A stretch of 64,000 nucleotides of DNA from Lihuaxuella thermophila (GCF_900110165.1 NZ_FOCQ01000015.1:1-64000); one strand, 5' to 3'. Counted from the stretch's first letter, positions 1 to 8,095 are shown. Numbers and translations are program-made. Notes: a model not told the origin generated them from the letters alone.

Positions 1-190
1 CTCACTCCGCTTTGAATTACAGGTCTCCAAGAGAATTTAGACAAATGCTAACTCAAAAAGTTGCATAATTGTCTGGACTTATGGGGGGCATTAAGTAGAT
101 ACTCATTATCCAAAGTTTACACAAAGTAACAATAATACAACCGTAAATCCAAACAGCATTTAAAAACCAATCAAGAATAGAGGTCGATGA

Positions 191-508
191 ATGGTAAATA
201 AAACAGAAAAATTGATTCGTTTTCTGGAAAAAAACCGTCCCTCCGATCAAAATACGGATTTGGTCTGGCATTTTGTAATAAAGCTTGTACAAGATGAAGG
301 TTTGACCATCAAAGATCTGATTGCTATGTATTATTTGTATACCGTTACTAAAAATTGTGGGTCCCAAGGTATCAACATCATCAGTCATCGTGACGGGGTG
401 ACAACGGCTGGCATTGGTAGCCGCAAATATACTTGTGATGAAAACAAGCTTTTGGAACACTGGAAAAAAACGATGGATGCGTATATATTAAAGTATCTTC
501 TGGACTAA
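191..508 (+). CDS. hypothetical protein, 105 aa
   Basis: I do not recognise this protein. It is a soluble, mixed-charge polypeptide without signal peptide or membrane segment. The ATG at 191 follows a GAGGTC ribosome binding site at about 5 bases. Codon use is AT-rich, like the rest of the left 7 kb and unlike the core on the right. A long inverted repeat about 80 bases downstream would serve as its terminator. It stands beside mobile-element and immunity-like relics, so it is probably accessory. No function can be inferred. Confidence 0.55.
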   Translation: MVNKTEKLIRFLEKNRPSDQNTDLVWHFVIKLVQDEGLTIKDLIAMYYLYTVTKNCGSQGINIISHRDGVTTAGIGSRKYTCDENKLLEHWKKTMDAYILKYLLD

Positions 509-585
509 AGTAATAGCAAGAAATAGGGATGTACACTATTGACTTAACTTTTGCGAAACGCTTCCAGTTATAGTCCCCCTTAATA

Positions 586-626
586 ACAAAATCAAGCCGC
601 CTGTTGAACGGGTGGCTTGATTTTGT
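586..626. terminator. inverted-repeat terminator, possibly bidirectional
   Basis: A 13 to 16 bp stem (ACAAAATCAAGCC pairing with GGCTTGATTTTGT) has an 8-base loop. T-rich and A-rich arms on both sides would let it act in both directions. It follows the 105-residue gene. Confidence 0.6.
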
Positions 627-844
627 AAGCGACAATTGTAAAGTGGATCCCCCGCAATTTGATGATCTTACGAAAAAGCCTGTCATCATTCCAAATTAGT
701 CTATCAGAAAAAATGTTATAAAAACGTTGCTTATCTTAATAAAAAATCGACTAATAAGTTGATAAAAATATACTGATCCCCCAACAGCCACAGACTAACT
801 CTAAAGTTAAGATAAATGGGAACGAGAGATATTGGCAAAGAAAA

Positions 845-1250
845 TGGACGGTAGATAAAAAATGGAAATCGGTTGGTAGGGATGCCGTCAGGAGCGAATA
901 TTTCTGCTGTCTTCCGTAAGTATGCTTTTTACAACTACAGTACTGGGTGAGAAGCTTTTAAGGTTGCTTGGTTCTGATCACTAGACCATCTAAACGGGAA
1001 CAGGAACTTGAAAAAGAGCTGCAAGAAGCAAAAGCTCTCTTGGGTGAACAAGCGATGCAGATTGAGATTCTCAGAAAAAAGACCAACTGGGGCCGATGGT
1101 AAGTACAGGGGAGTTAATGCGAACCTTAGTTAGTGAGGGGTATTCGGTCTCACAAATTACTTCTGCCCTTCAGATCAATCGTACATATGTTATTCTCTAT
1201 TAAAAAAGTTTTAATCTAAAGAACGTAGACGGTCTGATGCAGCAGATCTT
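845..1250 (+). pseudogene. IS3-family transposase relic (OrfA and start of OrfB)
   Basis: Short pieces in different frames read like an IS3-type insertion sequence. RKWTVDKKWKSV near 845-885 matches the usual OrfA start. SGANISAVFRKYAF near 885-925 is the helix-turn-helix core. ELEKELQEAKALLGEQ at about 1005-1055 is the OrfA C-terminal leucine-zipper helix. MRTLVSEGYSVSQITSA at about 1115-1170 and RRRSDAADLREK near 1220-1255 resemble the start of OrfB. Several frameshifts and in-frame stops separate them and no DDE catalytic region follows, so the element is dead. I could not identify terminal inverted repeats. Confidence 0.65.
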
Positions 1251-1319
1251 CGAGAGAAGTTGGAGATGGGAAAATGCAAAGGGAACTAAAAGTTGAATAC
1301 ATTATTATCAACTTCCGAC

Positions 1320-1606
1320 ATGGGAACAGATAAAGAAAGCAATAGAAGGAACTGGATGGAATTGAGCATACTTATGTGTATTTAAAAGTAAACGATACCT
1401 ACTTAACTGTGGAGGAGAATTTGTAGAAGATGTAGAGGCTGGTTTCATGTCATCTTTTATGACGAAGAGAGAGATTTTTTAAATTTAATGAATCCTCACG
1501 GAGATCGGGATCAAATACATTCTTTAGTAATAGAAGGTGTTTGAAGATCAACTAGTTCAATTACCTGAAGTGATAAAAGTATTTAAACAAAGCTTAGTGA
1601 AGATTT
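1320..1606 (+). pseudogene. decayed immunity-like protein (Imm1-style pattern)
   Basis: Fragments in shifting frames read WEQIKKAIE, LDGIEHTYVYLKVNDTYL, FHVIFYDEERDFLNLMNPHG and EDQLVQLPEVIKVFKQ. The layout (W..I..AI..LDG, a central strand pair, an NL.NP motif, then a proline-valine helix) resembles small immunity proteins of the Imm1/DUF6911 kind that accompany polymorphic toxins. At least three frameshifts are needed to join them, so the gene is broken. The family assignment rests on pattern memory only. No partner toxin is recognisable next to it. Confidence 0.4.
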
Positions 1607-1826
1607 AACTTGGGAATAAATTAACATTGTGTAGTGAGTAAAGTTGAAAAACTACTGATTAGTAGGTATAACTCCCGGGTAAATCTTCAAATGATCAAGT
1701 TACTTAAACATAAGCCCAATTGTTTCCCAAGGTCGAGCTGTTTCTCAATGCCCGGTTGAGTCTCGTTCGGCATTCTCTCACTTGATATGAGATGAGTTTT
1801 AACTGTCAACAATAGGGGTGAACAGT

Positions 1827-2543
1827 TTGCGTACAACTTCTTCTAACTTACCCAAAGCTAATGAAAAAAAGGAAAAAGCAAAGATTAGTTATATACGAGC
1901 AACGATAACAGTTGCTATTATCGCCGTCCTCTGGTATCTCATTGAGGAAAATGTGTATAAATGGGTTGCGTACACTGACTATGGGCAAATTGTATACTGG
2001 GACGGATATGGCGGAATTGTTGCTTCTTTGGTTGTGTCAGGTTTACTGGGTGTATACATTTATGCTTTTCTGAACAGGAAACGCTGGAGCATGAGCAGCA
2101 TGACTGTCACCGAGAAACAATTTTGGATTGGTTATTCTGTCCTTGTAATGATTGCATTTTTGATTACGCTCTTCGTTCTGGACAAATATAGCTTGGTCAC
2201 TGAGAAAGGTCTTGTCGAATCAAGTTTCTGGAAACTGGGCGATCATGAAAAAGTTTATTGGAATCAGATAGATCGTGCAAAACTAGATATTATAAAAGAT
2301 AAAAGAGGAAAAGTAACTGTAGTCTATCTTGAGTGCGAGTTAAAAAATGGAAAAACATCTACCATAGAATCGAATTTTTCCAGAACTAATACAAGATGGA
2401 TGAAGAAAAAAGATTTTGTTCGCGCTTACCAATTAGTGAAACAAAATAAGGTTCCAATTCAAATTATGTCAATTGATTCACACGATATTGGGAAAATCGA
2501 AGGTAGATTCGGAAGGGAAGTAGCTGCATTATTCAAAAAATAG
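1827..2543 (+). CDS. membrane protein with three transmembrane segments, unknown function
   Basis: The protein has a charged N-terminus, three hydrophobic segments (about residues 22-40, 62-82 and 101-122 from the start used here) and a soluble C-terminal domain of about 110 residues rich in beta strands. That domain reads like the bacterial PH-like domains found after short membrane anchors. I chose TTG at 1827 because AGGGGTGA (1814-1821) sits 5 bases upstream. A GTG at 1818 would lie inside that binding site. The gene looks intact amid decayed neighbours. I do not recognise the family. Confidence 0.6.
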   Translation: MRTTSSNLPKANEKKEKAKISYIRATITVAIIAVLWYLIEENVYKWVAYTDYGQIVYWDGYGGIVASLVVSGLLGVYIYAFLNRKRWSMSSMTVTEKQFWIGYSVLVMIAFLITLFVLDKYSLVTEKGLVESSFWKLGDHEKVYWNQIDRAKLDIIKDKRGKVTVVYLECELKNGKTSTIESNFSRTNTRWMKKKDFVRAYQLVKQNKVPIQIMSIDSHDIGKIEGRFGREVAALFKK

Positions 2544-2880
2544 ACCAGACCCACCTCTTAAACTTAAAATGCGATGAACTATTTCCTGTTTAAACTAAAT
2601 GACATTCAATTTATTTGTCTGTCAAGCATTCCATATGTCTATCAAGCGGTTACGGATAAAGGAAGAACATCTGTCCACCCAAACAAATACAAGATACTTT
2701 TTCCGTACAAAATTGGAGATTTTAAAGGGAAAAGTAGTTGAAGATCGCGTTGACATAAATCGTTAGCCCTAAGGGTATAATGAAAGACTTTATAGATGGC
2801 TTCTGTCAATTTGGTTTTAAACATAATGGAGAAAGTTATATCATATCATTTTAGGGGAGGATTACATTCGCATACATAAG
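2544..2880 (+). other. 337 bp gap, no gene recognised
   Basis: AT-rich intergenic DNA. A TTGACA at 2750-2755 and TATAAT at 2777-2782 are the best promoter-like hexamers I see, with a spacer near 21. GGGGAGGATT near 2853 looks like a ribosome binding site, but no reading frame follows before the 38-bp repeat. Confidence 0.3.
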
Positions 2881-2918
2881 ACATGTCAATCTTTCTCCCA
2901 TTGAATCTTTTTTATGTT
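2881..2918. repeat. 38-bp perfect direct repeat, copy 1
   Basis: Identical over 38 bases to 7467-7504, with the match ending abruptly on both sides. This copy runs straight into the truncated TadE-like reading frame, so its right end coincides with the point where that gene lost its N-terminus. Confidence 0.85.
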
Positions 2919-3195
2919 GCAGTTTATCGTCGCCGGGATGGCTGTGATGGACACCCAGACTTTGGTTCGTGAAGGGGTAAGATTAGCCGCTTCTTCAGGG
3001 GATGCCAAAGCGGAAGAGAAGCGGGGGAAAGCTTCTTTTGATCCTGCCGGCCGTTACTATTTAGAATCCTATCAGGTGAAAATCGAGGACGGGCAGGCGA
3101 TTGCAAAGGCTGAAACCAAGATTGAAGCGGTTTTTTGGAGAGAATTGCCGCCGTTTACCTATCAGTTTGAGGCAAGAGCACCGGTGATCCAGTAG
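2914..3195 (+). pseudogene. TadE-like pilus-assembly protein, N-terminally truncated
   Basis: The frame reads QFIVAGMAVMDTQTLVREGVRLA and then a beta-rich tail of about 60 residues. This is the second half of a TadE-type pseudopilin: the end of the hydrophobic helix, then the region usually exposed outside the membrane. The N-terminal part with the conserved glutamate (GASTMEF in the neighbouring paralogue) is missing, replaced by the 38-bp repeat. In-frame stops lie just upstream and the ATG at 2914 has no convincing ribosome binding site. The 3' half matches the gene starting at 3242, so the pair arose by tandem duplication. Confidence 0.6.
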
Positions 3196-3241
3196 CTTAT
3201 CTAGATGATTCGTTTCATTTAACTTCACTGGAGGATTGGGA

Positions 3242-3533
3242 ATGAAAAAACGAATCAAACAGTTGCTGAAGTGGAGTCACGCTCATCGAAAGGGTGCCTC
3301 CACGATGGAGTTTATTGTCATCCTTCCGCTGTTCTCTTTTTATGTCTGGTTGTTTGGCAACTGGTGGTTGCAGGCAAGGCAGTTATGGATACGCAAGCGG
3401 CATTGCGGGATGCCGTCAAAGTTGCCTCTACATCAGGGGATGTAAAAAAAGCGGAAGACCAGGCCAAAAAATCATTTGGGGCTCCTAAAGAGTACAAACT
3501 GCAAAAAATAAGATCGAGATAGAGGATGAATAG
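3242..3533 (+). pseudogene. TadE-like pilus-assembly protein, frameshifted
   Basis: The ATG at 3242 follows GGAGG by about 8 bases. The first frame gives a basic leader then GASTMEFIVILPLFSFYVWLF, the classic TadE/TadG N-terminal processing and membrane helix. Near 3354 one base appears lost, and the sequence continues in another frame as QLVVAGKAVMDTQAALRDAVKVAS. A second shift lies near 3501-3512, after which the frame ends at 3533. Aligned with the 2914 copy, the remaining C-terminal 40 residues are absent. The gene is therefore broken at least twice. Intact relatives are minor pseudopilins or Flp-pilus accessory proteins. Confidence 0.65.
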
Positions 3534-4011
3534 GAATTTCCTTTGCAGAGGGAGTAGCTCCATGGACTCCACCTGATGATATTTATACTCCACCAGACGA
3601 TTTAAACATAGCACCTCATTTGAAAGCTGAAGTAGAAGAATTCAAGATAGATGAATTTAAAAAGCCTAGTATAGAAGATTAAGTATATTACTAAAGATAT
3701 TACTGGTGAATCTCTAAAATATAAAGGTAAAAAGGTTGATATAGAAAAACAGTATCCAGCAGACTTAGAAAAATTAAATTATGATGAGCGGAAAAACAGG
3801 ATTAATCAGCAGCTTACAACAGTCAAACAAAAGAAGCAAGATTTAATTAAACGACATGGGGATTGGAATAAAGTTCCCCAAAAAACACGAAAAAACATCG
3901 AACAAAAGGAACGAAGTCTTAATAAACGGTTAAGATACCTGGATAGCGAGAAAACGAAGATAGAAACTAATTACAACAAACAGAAGTTAGCTGAAAGAGG
4001 GCCATTTATAC
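3534..4011 (+). pseudogene. start-less coding relic, proline-rich piece then charged coiled coil
   Basis: Two long open frames lack a start codon. From 3534 to about 3682 the frame reads GVAPWTPPDDIYTPPDDLN and then acidic sequence ending at a stop. A one-base shift near 3676 continues as DITGESLKYKGKKVDIEKQY and then a very lysine- and glutamate-rich helix of about 100 residues with a DWNKVPQKTRKNIEQ motif. The shape (linker plus charged helical domain) could be the C-terminal part of a large secreted or polymorphic protein. I do not recognise the family. The absence of any start and the frame break mark it as a relic. Confidence 0.4.
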
Positions 4012-4371
4012 GAAAAACTGGTTGTTATTGGGTTTACAATTTTGATTATTCCAGGTCTAATACTATTTACTTTGTTATTTCTCTTTCCCTATTCCATTGT
4101 ATTAAAAGATAAAAGATTAAGCGGTTTTACAGAGGCATTTCGTTTTGGAAAACAGCATTTCTTGGGACTTCTTGGTTTAGTTATCTTAGTACAAGGAACG
4201 GAACTAGTTCTGGGAATTTTAGTAGCCCTTGGTGTTGACTCTGTAACTAACAGTTTTATGATACATGCTTTAGTTTAGATTGTAATAAATACTTTCTTCT
4301 TACCTATCTTTGTATTTTCAATTCGTTCATATTACGCAGAAAAAAGGGATCTTGTTTATCATGAGTACTAA
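4012..4371 (+). pseudogene. integral membrane protein fragment with internal stop
   Basis: One frame reads VVIGFTILIIPGLILFTLLFLFPYSI-VLKDKRLSGFTEAFRFGK and then a second and third membrane segment. A TAG at 4276-4278 interrupts it, and the same frame continues as NTFFLPIFVFSIRSYYAEKRD until 4371. The IIPGL helix followed by a polar loop and a final LPIF helix is typical of small multi-pass proteins of the DUF975 or GlpQ-associated membrane-domain type. The N-terminus is missing: the frame begins directly against the coiled-coil relic upstream. It is a fragment with a nonsense mutation. Confidence 0.5.
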
Positions 4372-4425
4372 AACGATTTATTATTTAGTTTTAACACTTT
4401 TATAATTTAACTAACAATAAAGATC

Positions 4426-4459
4426 GAGGCTGTTCTATCGGAGAAAGAAGAGCAGCCTC
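4426..4459. terminator. hairpin, possible terminator
   Basis: GAGGCTGTTCT pairs with AGAGCAGCCTC across a 12-base loop. There is no clear T-run on the plus side. It lies between the converging membrane-protein relics at 4012-4371 and 4482-4870. Confidence 0.45.
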
Positions 4460-4481
4460 ATAACATTTACAAATGTCATAT

Positions 4482-4870
4482 TTAAAAAAGGGAGATAAAT
4501 ATTGCTGGTATGACGAAAGAAATCAATAAAATGGCTAGACAACAATAAAATACCTTTTTGCCGAATTCTCTACTTACAGGCCATTTAACATAATTTGATT
4601 TATGAGCAACATCTCTAGGAAATGCGATTGCATAATAGGGAAGTAACAGCCAAAAGGATGTAGTCCCTAACATTTTAATCTTGCTGGTGAAAGTTGGGAG
4701 AAATATTAAGTCTAGAATTGTTAATATAATAAGTAAGTAAAGAGATATTTTAGTGATTTTTAATGCTGAATGTTGAATTTTTTTTTATCAAACAGAAAAG
4801 AACAAACTAGCCCTATAATCACTGCTAAAAATAGAAAGAGATTTTGCAGCGCATGAATGAATTCACCCAT
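4482..4870 (-). pseudogene. four-helix membrane protein, frameshift in a 9-A tract
   Basis: On the minus strand an AAGGAG site lies 6 bases before the ATG at 4870-4868. The frame reads MGEFIHALQNLFLFLAVIIG and so on to DKK, then ends soon after a run of nine A (plus-strand T at 4778-4786). The next frame continues smoothly as a second helix (ISLYLLIILTILDLIFLP), a third (MLGTTSFWLLLPYYAIAF) and a fourth ending ISLF. Adding one A restores a protein of about 129 residues with four membrane segments. The loss sits exactly in the homopolymer. It could be a true mutation, a phase-variable tract or a sequencing slip. I do not recognise the family. Confidence 0.6.
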
Positions 4871-4945
4871 ACGAAACTCCTTTCAATCTTCTAGTAATGT
4901 CTATTGTAACATAAGATCATTCGGAATGTTCAAATGAACTCTTAA

Positions 4946-5389
4946 ATCCATTTCGCATGGATGGCGGCGATCATTCAATTATGCGTGATGTACCTCACGG
5001 CCGGTTTGTATAAATTGACCGGCAGCATGTGGCTGGATGGTACCGCCTTATATTACGCTACCCGAACGCAAGATTACTTTACCCCGGGCTTAAGTGAGTG
5101 GTTGTGGAAAAATGAAACTCTCCTTAAAGGGATGACTTATGCCACCGTTGTCTATCAAGTTCTGTTTCCTATATTGTTGCTCTACCGATATACCAAATAT
5201 CTGGCACTATTGGCGGCTTTCGCCTTTCATGCCGGGATCGCCGTTTTTATGGGATTGATTGACTTTTCATGGATTATGATCAGCTGCGAGCTTTTGTTGC
5301 TTTCCGATCGCGAGTTTCAAATGATATTTAAAAAGTACAAACGATTCGTCGCATGGTTGAGGATGAAGCTTTTGCAAAGTGCAGGATGA
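4946..5389 (+). pseudogene. HTTM-domain (SdpB-like) protein, C-terminal part only
   Basis: The frame reads FAWMAAIIQLCVMYLTAGLY and continues KLTGSMWLDGTALYYATRTQ, then three more membrane helices. The YLTAGLYKL ... W.DGTALYY signature is that of HTTM proteins, the membrane family that includes SdpB (maturation of the SdpC killing peptide) and vitamin K-dependent gamma-carboxylases. A whole member has about 300 residues, and only the last 145 or so remain. Coding sense already begins before the ATG at 4961 and is cut by a stop at 4943-4945, so the 5' half was lost. The gene at 5394 starts 4 bases after its stop. Confidence 0.6.
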
Positions 5390-5393
5390 GTGA

Positions 5394-5831
5394 ATGATGT
5401 CAGCAAACTTTTCGGAGTTTCAAGGACTGGATCTTGGAATTGAAAAAACAAATGAGCTTGTACAGAAATTAAAAGATACATTTGTTGATATCGATCAATT
5501 TAACAAGAATCAGCGATTGACGGAATCAGGAAAAACTCTAATGTGGTTGGCATTCCGCAAGGAGCCTGTAGTATTCACATATGAGCAGTTGAAAGATTAC
5601 CATTTTTTTATCAACGATAACGATTATCTCCTTTATCTTTATGATGAAAGAAGGAACAAAGCTTATCAAACCGATATATTAAGCATTTATTCTTTTTTGG
5701 AAAGTAGTTACCAGGTAAATAGACAGTTGGATGTTTATGTATTTGATCATAGTTTTGAATGGGTTTACTCCATTACACATGAAGACTATACAGTTTTAAT
5801 TGTTGGTCTTCCTGGACCGAGAAAAATATAA
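5394..5831 (+). CDS. hypothetical protein, 145 aa, immunity-like appearance
   Basis: This is a soluble protein with no signal or membrane helix, acidic and aromatic, with alternating strands (DYLLYLYDE, LDVYVFDHSFEWVYSITHED). Such small beta-rich proteins with a D..F.W....THED ending are common among immunity and defence-associated genes, but I cannot name a family. ATGATG at 5394-5399 lies behind AGGATGAG, immediately after the truncated HTTM gene. The two may have been one operon, in which case this could be a protection gene. Codon use is AT-rich. The frame is intact. Confidence 0.5.
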   Translation: MMSANFSEFQGLDLGIEKTNELVQKLKDTFVDIDQFNKNQRLTESGKTLMWLAFRKEPVVFTYEQLKDYHFFINDNDYLLYLYDERRNKAYQTDILSIYSFLESSYQVNRQLDVYVFDHSFEWVYSITHEDYTVLIVGLPGPRKI

Positions 5832-5858
5832 TTTCTCAGGTATAATTAGATGTTAGAT

Positions 5859-5897
5859 CAAAACAGCCGGGTCGAAATTGTGATCGAGTCTCAATAA
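5859..5897 (+). pseudogene. last 12 codons of a lost OmpA-domain gene
   Basis: The frame QNSRVEIVIESQ followed by TAA is the extreme C-terminus of an OmpA-like domain. Compare NRRVEIIIDPR ending at 7022 and NRRVQIVIEPQS ending at 11099. Nothing of the rest of the domain precedes it, so a deletion removed the body of the gene and joined its tail to the sequence after 5831. A terminator follows directly, as expected for an old gene end. Confidence 0.6.
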
Positions 5898-5910
5898 TCA
5901 GGTACTACAT

Positions 5911-5946
5911 AAAAAATCTAGTTTTCATTTGAAGGCTAGATTTTTT
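5911..5946. terminator. Rho-independent terminator, symmetrical
   Basis: AAAAAATCTAG pairs with CTAGATTTTTT over a 14-base loop. It has six T on the plus strand and six on the minus strand. It follows the OmpA tail at 5859-5897. Confidence 0.75.
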
Positions 5947-6053
5947 ATAGTGTAACGTGCCGAAGAAAAAGTCGTTTAATTGCCGGAAAATGAAAGTCCA
6001 AAGAGATAAGTGCCGTCTCGTAATAGAAGGTATTGTTGGAGAATCATTAGAGT

Positions 6054-7022
6054 ATGTATAAAGGGTTAATTACTTGGTTTGATGTTCCAACAATTTTAGG
6101 AGAGTATAAAGTTCAAGTAATTAGAGAAGGAAAAGTTCTATCAGAAGGTAGTTTTAATGTAGTTGAAAACCCGAAGGATGGTAATAGTCAGCAATCTCAA
6201 GGTGGGATAACTAATAGTAGACCAGTAGATACATATAAGAAACTCACAGTAGATCCCCGTCCTATGACTTTTGGAGATTGGCCTAAAGACGAAAACAAGA
6301 AGTCCCTGGATAACATTAGAAAATACTTTGATCCTAGTGAGAAAATATCCTTAGATTTTGATGAACCAGATACTCTTAAAACTGATAAGTTAATTATAAG
6401 ATTGCTTAGAGTTCGGGCTAAAGGAGAATTTCATAATTGGGTAAGAGGTTGGGAACAGAAAGTTGAGCCATCCTATAAGGGACTAATGTTAACGTTTCAT
6501 GATCCTGTCTGGAATGGAGAACTGGAACCAGGGGAATACAGAGTCCGAATTTATAGGGACCTTGAGTTGATGGCAGATGAGACATTTAACGTTGTTGGGG
6601 GATTAAAAGAAGCAAGTCAAAAGCAAAAGCACCTAAACTTACCTAATTATGTAGGAGTTACTTTCAATAAAGACCAAGTAAAAATTAATGTTCCGGAGCC
6701 CCTTCTATTTAGTTTCAACAAAAGTGACCTAAAGCCCCAAGCGCAAGAAACGTTAGATGAAGTTGCCCTTGTATTAAAACAATATTCCAATGCTGTCGTT
6801 AAAGTATATGGGTACACAGATAGTTTAGGAGAGGAAGATTATAATTTGAAGCTGTCTCAAAAGAGGGCTGCGACAGTAGAATCATACTTAAAAAGTAGAG
6901 GTTTACAAGGAGTTCAGTTTGATACACGAGGTTTTGGAGAAATGAACCCTAAAGAATCTAATGACACAATACAAGGAAGACAAAAAAATAGGCGAGTCGA
7001 AATTATAATCGACCCTCGTTAA
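6054..7022 (+). CDS. OmpA-domain protein lacking its N-terminus
   Basis: Residues about 213-322 form an OmpA-like peptidoglycan-binding domain: LLFSFNKSDLKPQAQETLDE, YGYTDSLGEEDYNLKLSQKR with the ligand-binding D and R, and NRRVEIIIDP at the end. Upstream are two copies of a beta module. The first (residues 1-40, YKGLITWFDV...GEYKVQVIREGKVLSEGSFNVV) starts in its middle. The second (about 142-183, YKGLMLTFHD...GEYRVRIYRDLELMADETFNVV) is complete. With half a module and no signal peptide or lipobox, the gene has probably lost its 5' end. A stop lies just before the ATG, which has no good ribosome binding site. Codon use is strongly AT-rich. Confidence 0.7.
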   Translation: MYKGLITWFDVPTILGEYKVQVIREGKVLSEGSFNVVENPKDGNSQQSQGGITNSRPVDTYKKLTVDPRPMTFGDWPKDENKKSLDNIRKYFDPSEKISLDFDEPDTLKTDKLIIRLLRVRAKGEFHNWVRGWEQKVEPSYKGLMLTFHDPVWNGELEPGEYRVRIYRDLELMADETFNVVGGLKEASQKQKHLNLPNYVGVTFNKDQVKINVPEPLLFSFNKSDLKPQAQETLDEVALVLKQYSNAVVKVYGYTDSLGEEDYNLKLSQKRAATVESYLKSRGLQGVQFDTRGFGEMNPKESNDTIQGRQKNRRVEIIIDPR

Positions 7023-7055
7023 AAAATTTGTATACTGTACTGCTCTGAAATCTGA

Positions 7056-7080
7056 AGGCTATCATGCAATCGTGATAGTC
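7056..7080 (+). terminator. hairpin terminator
   Basis: GGCTATCA...TGATAGTC forms a short stem 35 bases after the OmpA-domain gene, followed by a T-rich stretch (TAATATTATTCTT). Confidence 0.45.
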
Positions 7081-7466
7081 TAATATTATTCTTATTTGCT
7101 TAAAATGATACGATCGCCACAAAACTGGGTAACCTTACCGCTAAGGTAAGGAGTGTAACGGACACGGTTCTTTTTCGAACCAGGTATCGTTTGGAATAAA
7201 GGGAACGCATCTATACGTCGATGTCGCTTCTACCTTTTATTGCTCCAAGTGGTTCTCGGTTGCTTCATCCTTACCTTGCCAACCCTCATTAGTAATACGG
7301 TAGTGTTCATCCTGACAACTTTAGTTATTTGGTAATGAAGCTATAATAGCCCATAAACTTCCAGAAGAGAGATAAAGAATAGTAGAAGGGAATTATTTTA
7401 ATTAGGCAGCGAAAACGGACTGTTTAACAAAGGGGGGTCGTGTTGGTTGGAAAGACACCTAATTTA
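7081..7466. other. 386 bp gap, no gene recognised
   Basis: No intact frame. A small hairpin, CCTTAC with GTAAGG, lies at 7131-7151. The hydrophobic frame around 7190-7330 has no start and looks accidental. Confidence 0.4.
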
Positions 7467-7504
7467 ACATGTCAATCTTTCTCCCATTGAATCTTTTTTA
7501 TGTT
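7467..7504. repeat. 38-bp perfect direct repeat, copy 2
   Basis: Identical to 2881-2918, with different bases on both flanks. It lies about 80 bases upstream of the lipoprotein start at 7583 and may carry part of a former promoter or gene end. Confidence 0.85.
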
Positions 7505-7582
7505 ATGGAAGATTTTTCTGGACACTCTATTAAAAGTTGTTTAAAATAGCATATGTATTTTGAATGTAATAGGAGGTATTTG

Positions 7583-8092
7583 TTGTTGAAACGTTTCCTC
7601 ATACTTTTCGTCGTTCTTATTGCTGCACTATTGGGTGCCGGTTGTGGAAGTGATGAGAAGAATGCAGACACCGGCAAAAAACCGGAAGAGAAGAAATCGG
7701 AAGCAGCAGCGGAAGCTGTTGCACCCAATCAAACCTTTAAAGAAATCGAATTTACAAACATTAACTGGATCATGGGAGCGCCGGATCCCGAGCCGACGGG
7801 TGGAATCTGGCTTTGGAACAAGGATAGGCACCCCGCCGGCTTGGATGACCAGGATTGGGACCACGAAGATATGCTTTACGTCCAGGCCAGCAAAAAATAT
7901 CAACATCAAAATATCAATATTGAAAAGCTCCAGGTGATTGATCAGGATGTTGTGAAAATCGTCGTTTCCTGGGAGAAGGATATCGGCCGGGAAGCACCTG
8001 CCCGCGATTGGGTTTCGGTCGAAACCGGCGCGTTGGATGGAAAGAAATTTATCGTGGAAGATATGGAAGGCAAGAAAGTGGAAACGCAATGA
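7583..8092 (+). CDS. small lipoprotein, unknown function
   Basis: The N-terminus (LLKRFLILFVVLIAALLGAGC) is a lipoprotein signal with lipobox LGAGC. The mature part starts with an acidic and alanine-rich linker (to about residue 48) and then a folded region rich in Trp and Asp (NINWIMGAPDPEPTGGIWLW). I chose the TTG at 7583 because AGGAGG at 7571-7576 is 6 bases upstream. TTG at 7586 is equally possible, and the upstream ATG at 7553 lies before the binding site. The protein would sit on the outer face of the membrane. It is followed by a terminator and another lipoprotein. I do not recognise the domain. Confidence 0.7.
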   Translation: MLKRFLILFVVLIAALLGAGCGSDEKNADTGKKPEEKKSEAAAEAVAPNQTFKEIEFTNINWIMGAPDPEPTGGIWLWNKDRHPAGLDDQDWDHEDMLYVQASKKYQHQNINIEKLQVIDQDVVKIVVSWEKDIGREAPARDWVSVETGALDGKKFIVEDMEGKKVETQ

Positions 8093-8095
8093 GAG

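Larger units (their letters stand above)
627..1817. other. 1.2 kb without an intact gene: decayed DNA
   Basis: No intact reading frame is present. Translated fragments show a degraded IS3-type transposase (about 845-1250) and a degraded immunity-like gene (about 1320-1606), described separately. Bases 627-840 and 1610-1817 are AT-rich and hold nothing I can identify. Confidence 0.6.

Noticed and set aside
53-460. minus-strand open frame of 135 codons
   Set aside because: It overlaps the better-supported 191-508 gene, has no ribosome binding site and no protein-like pattern.
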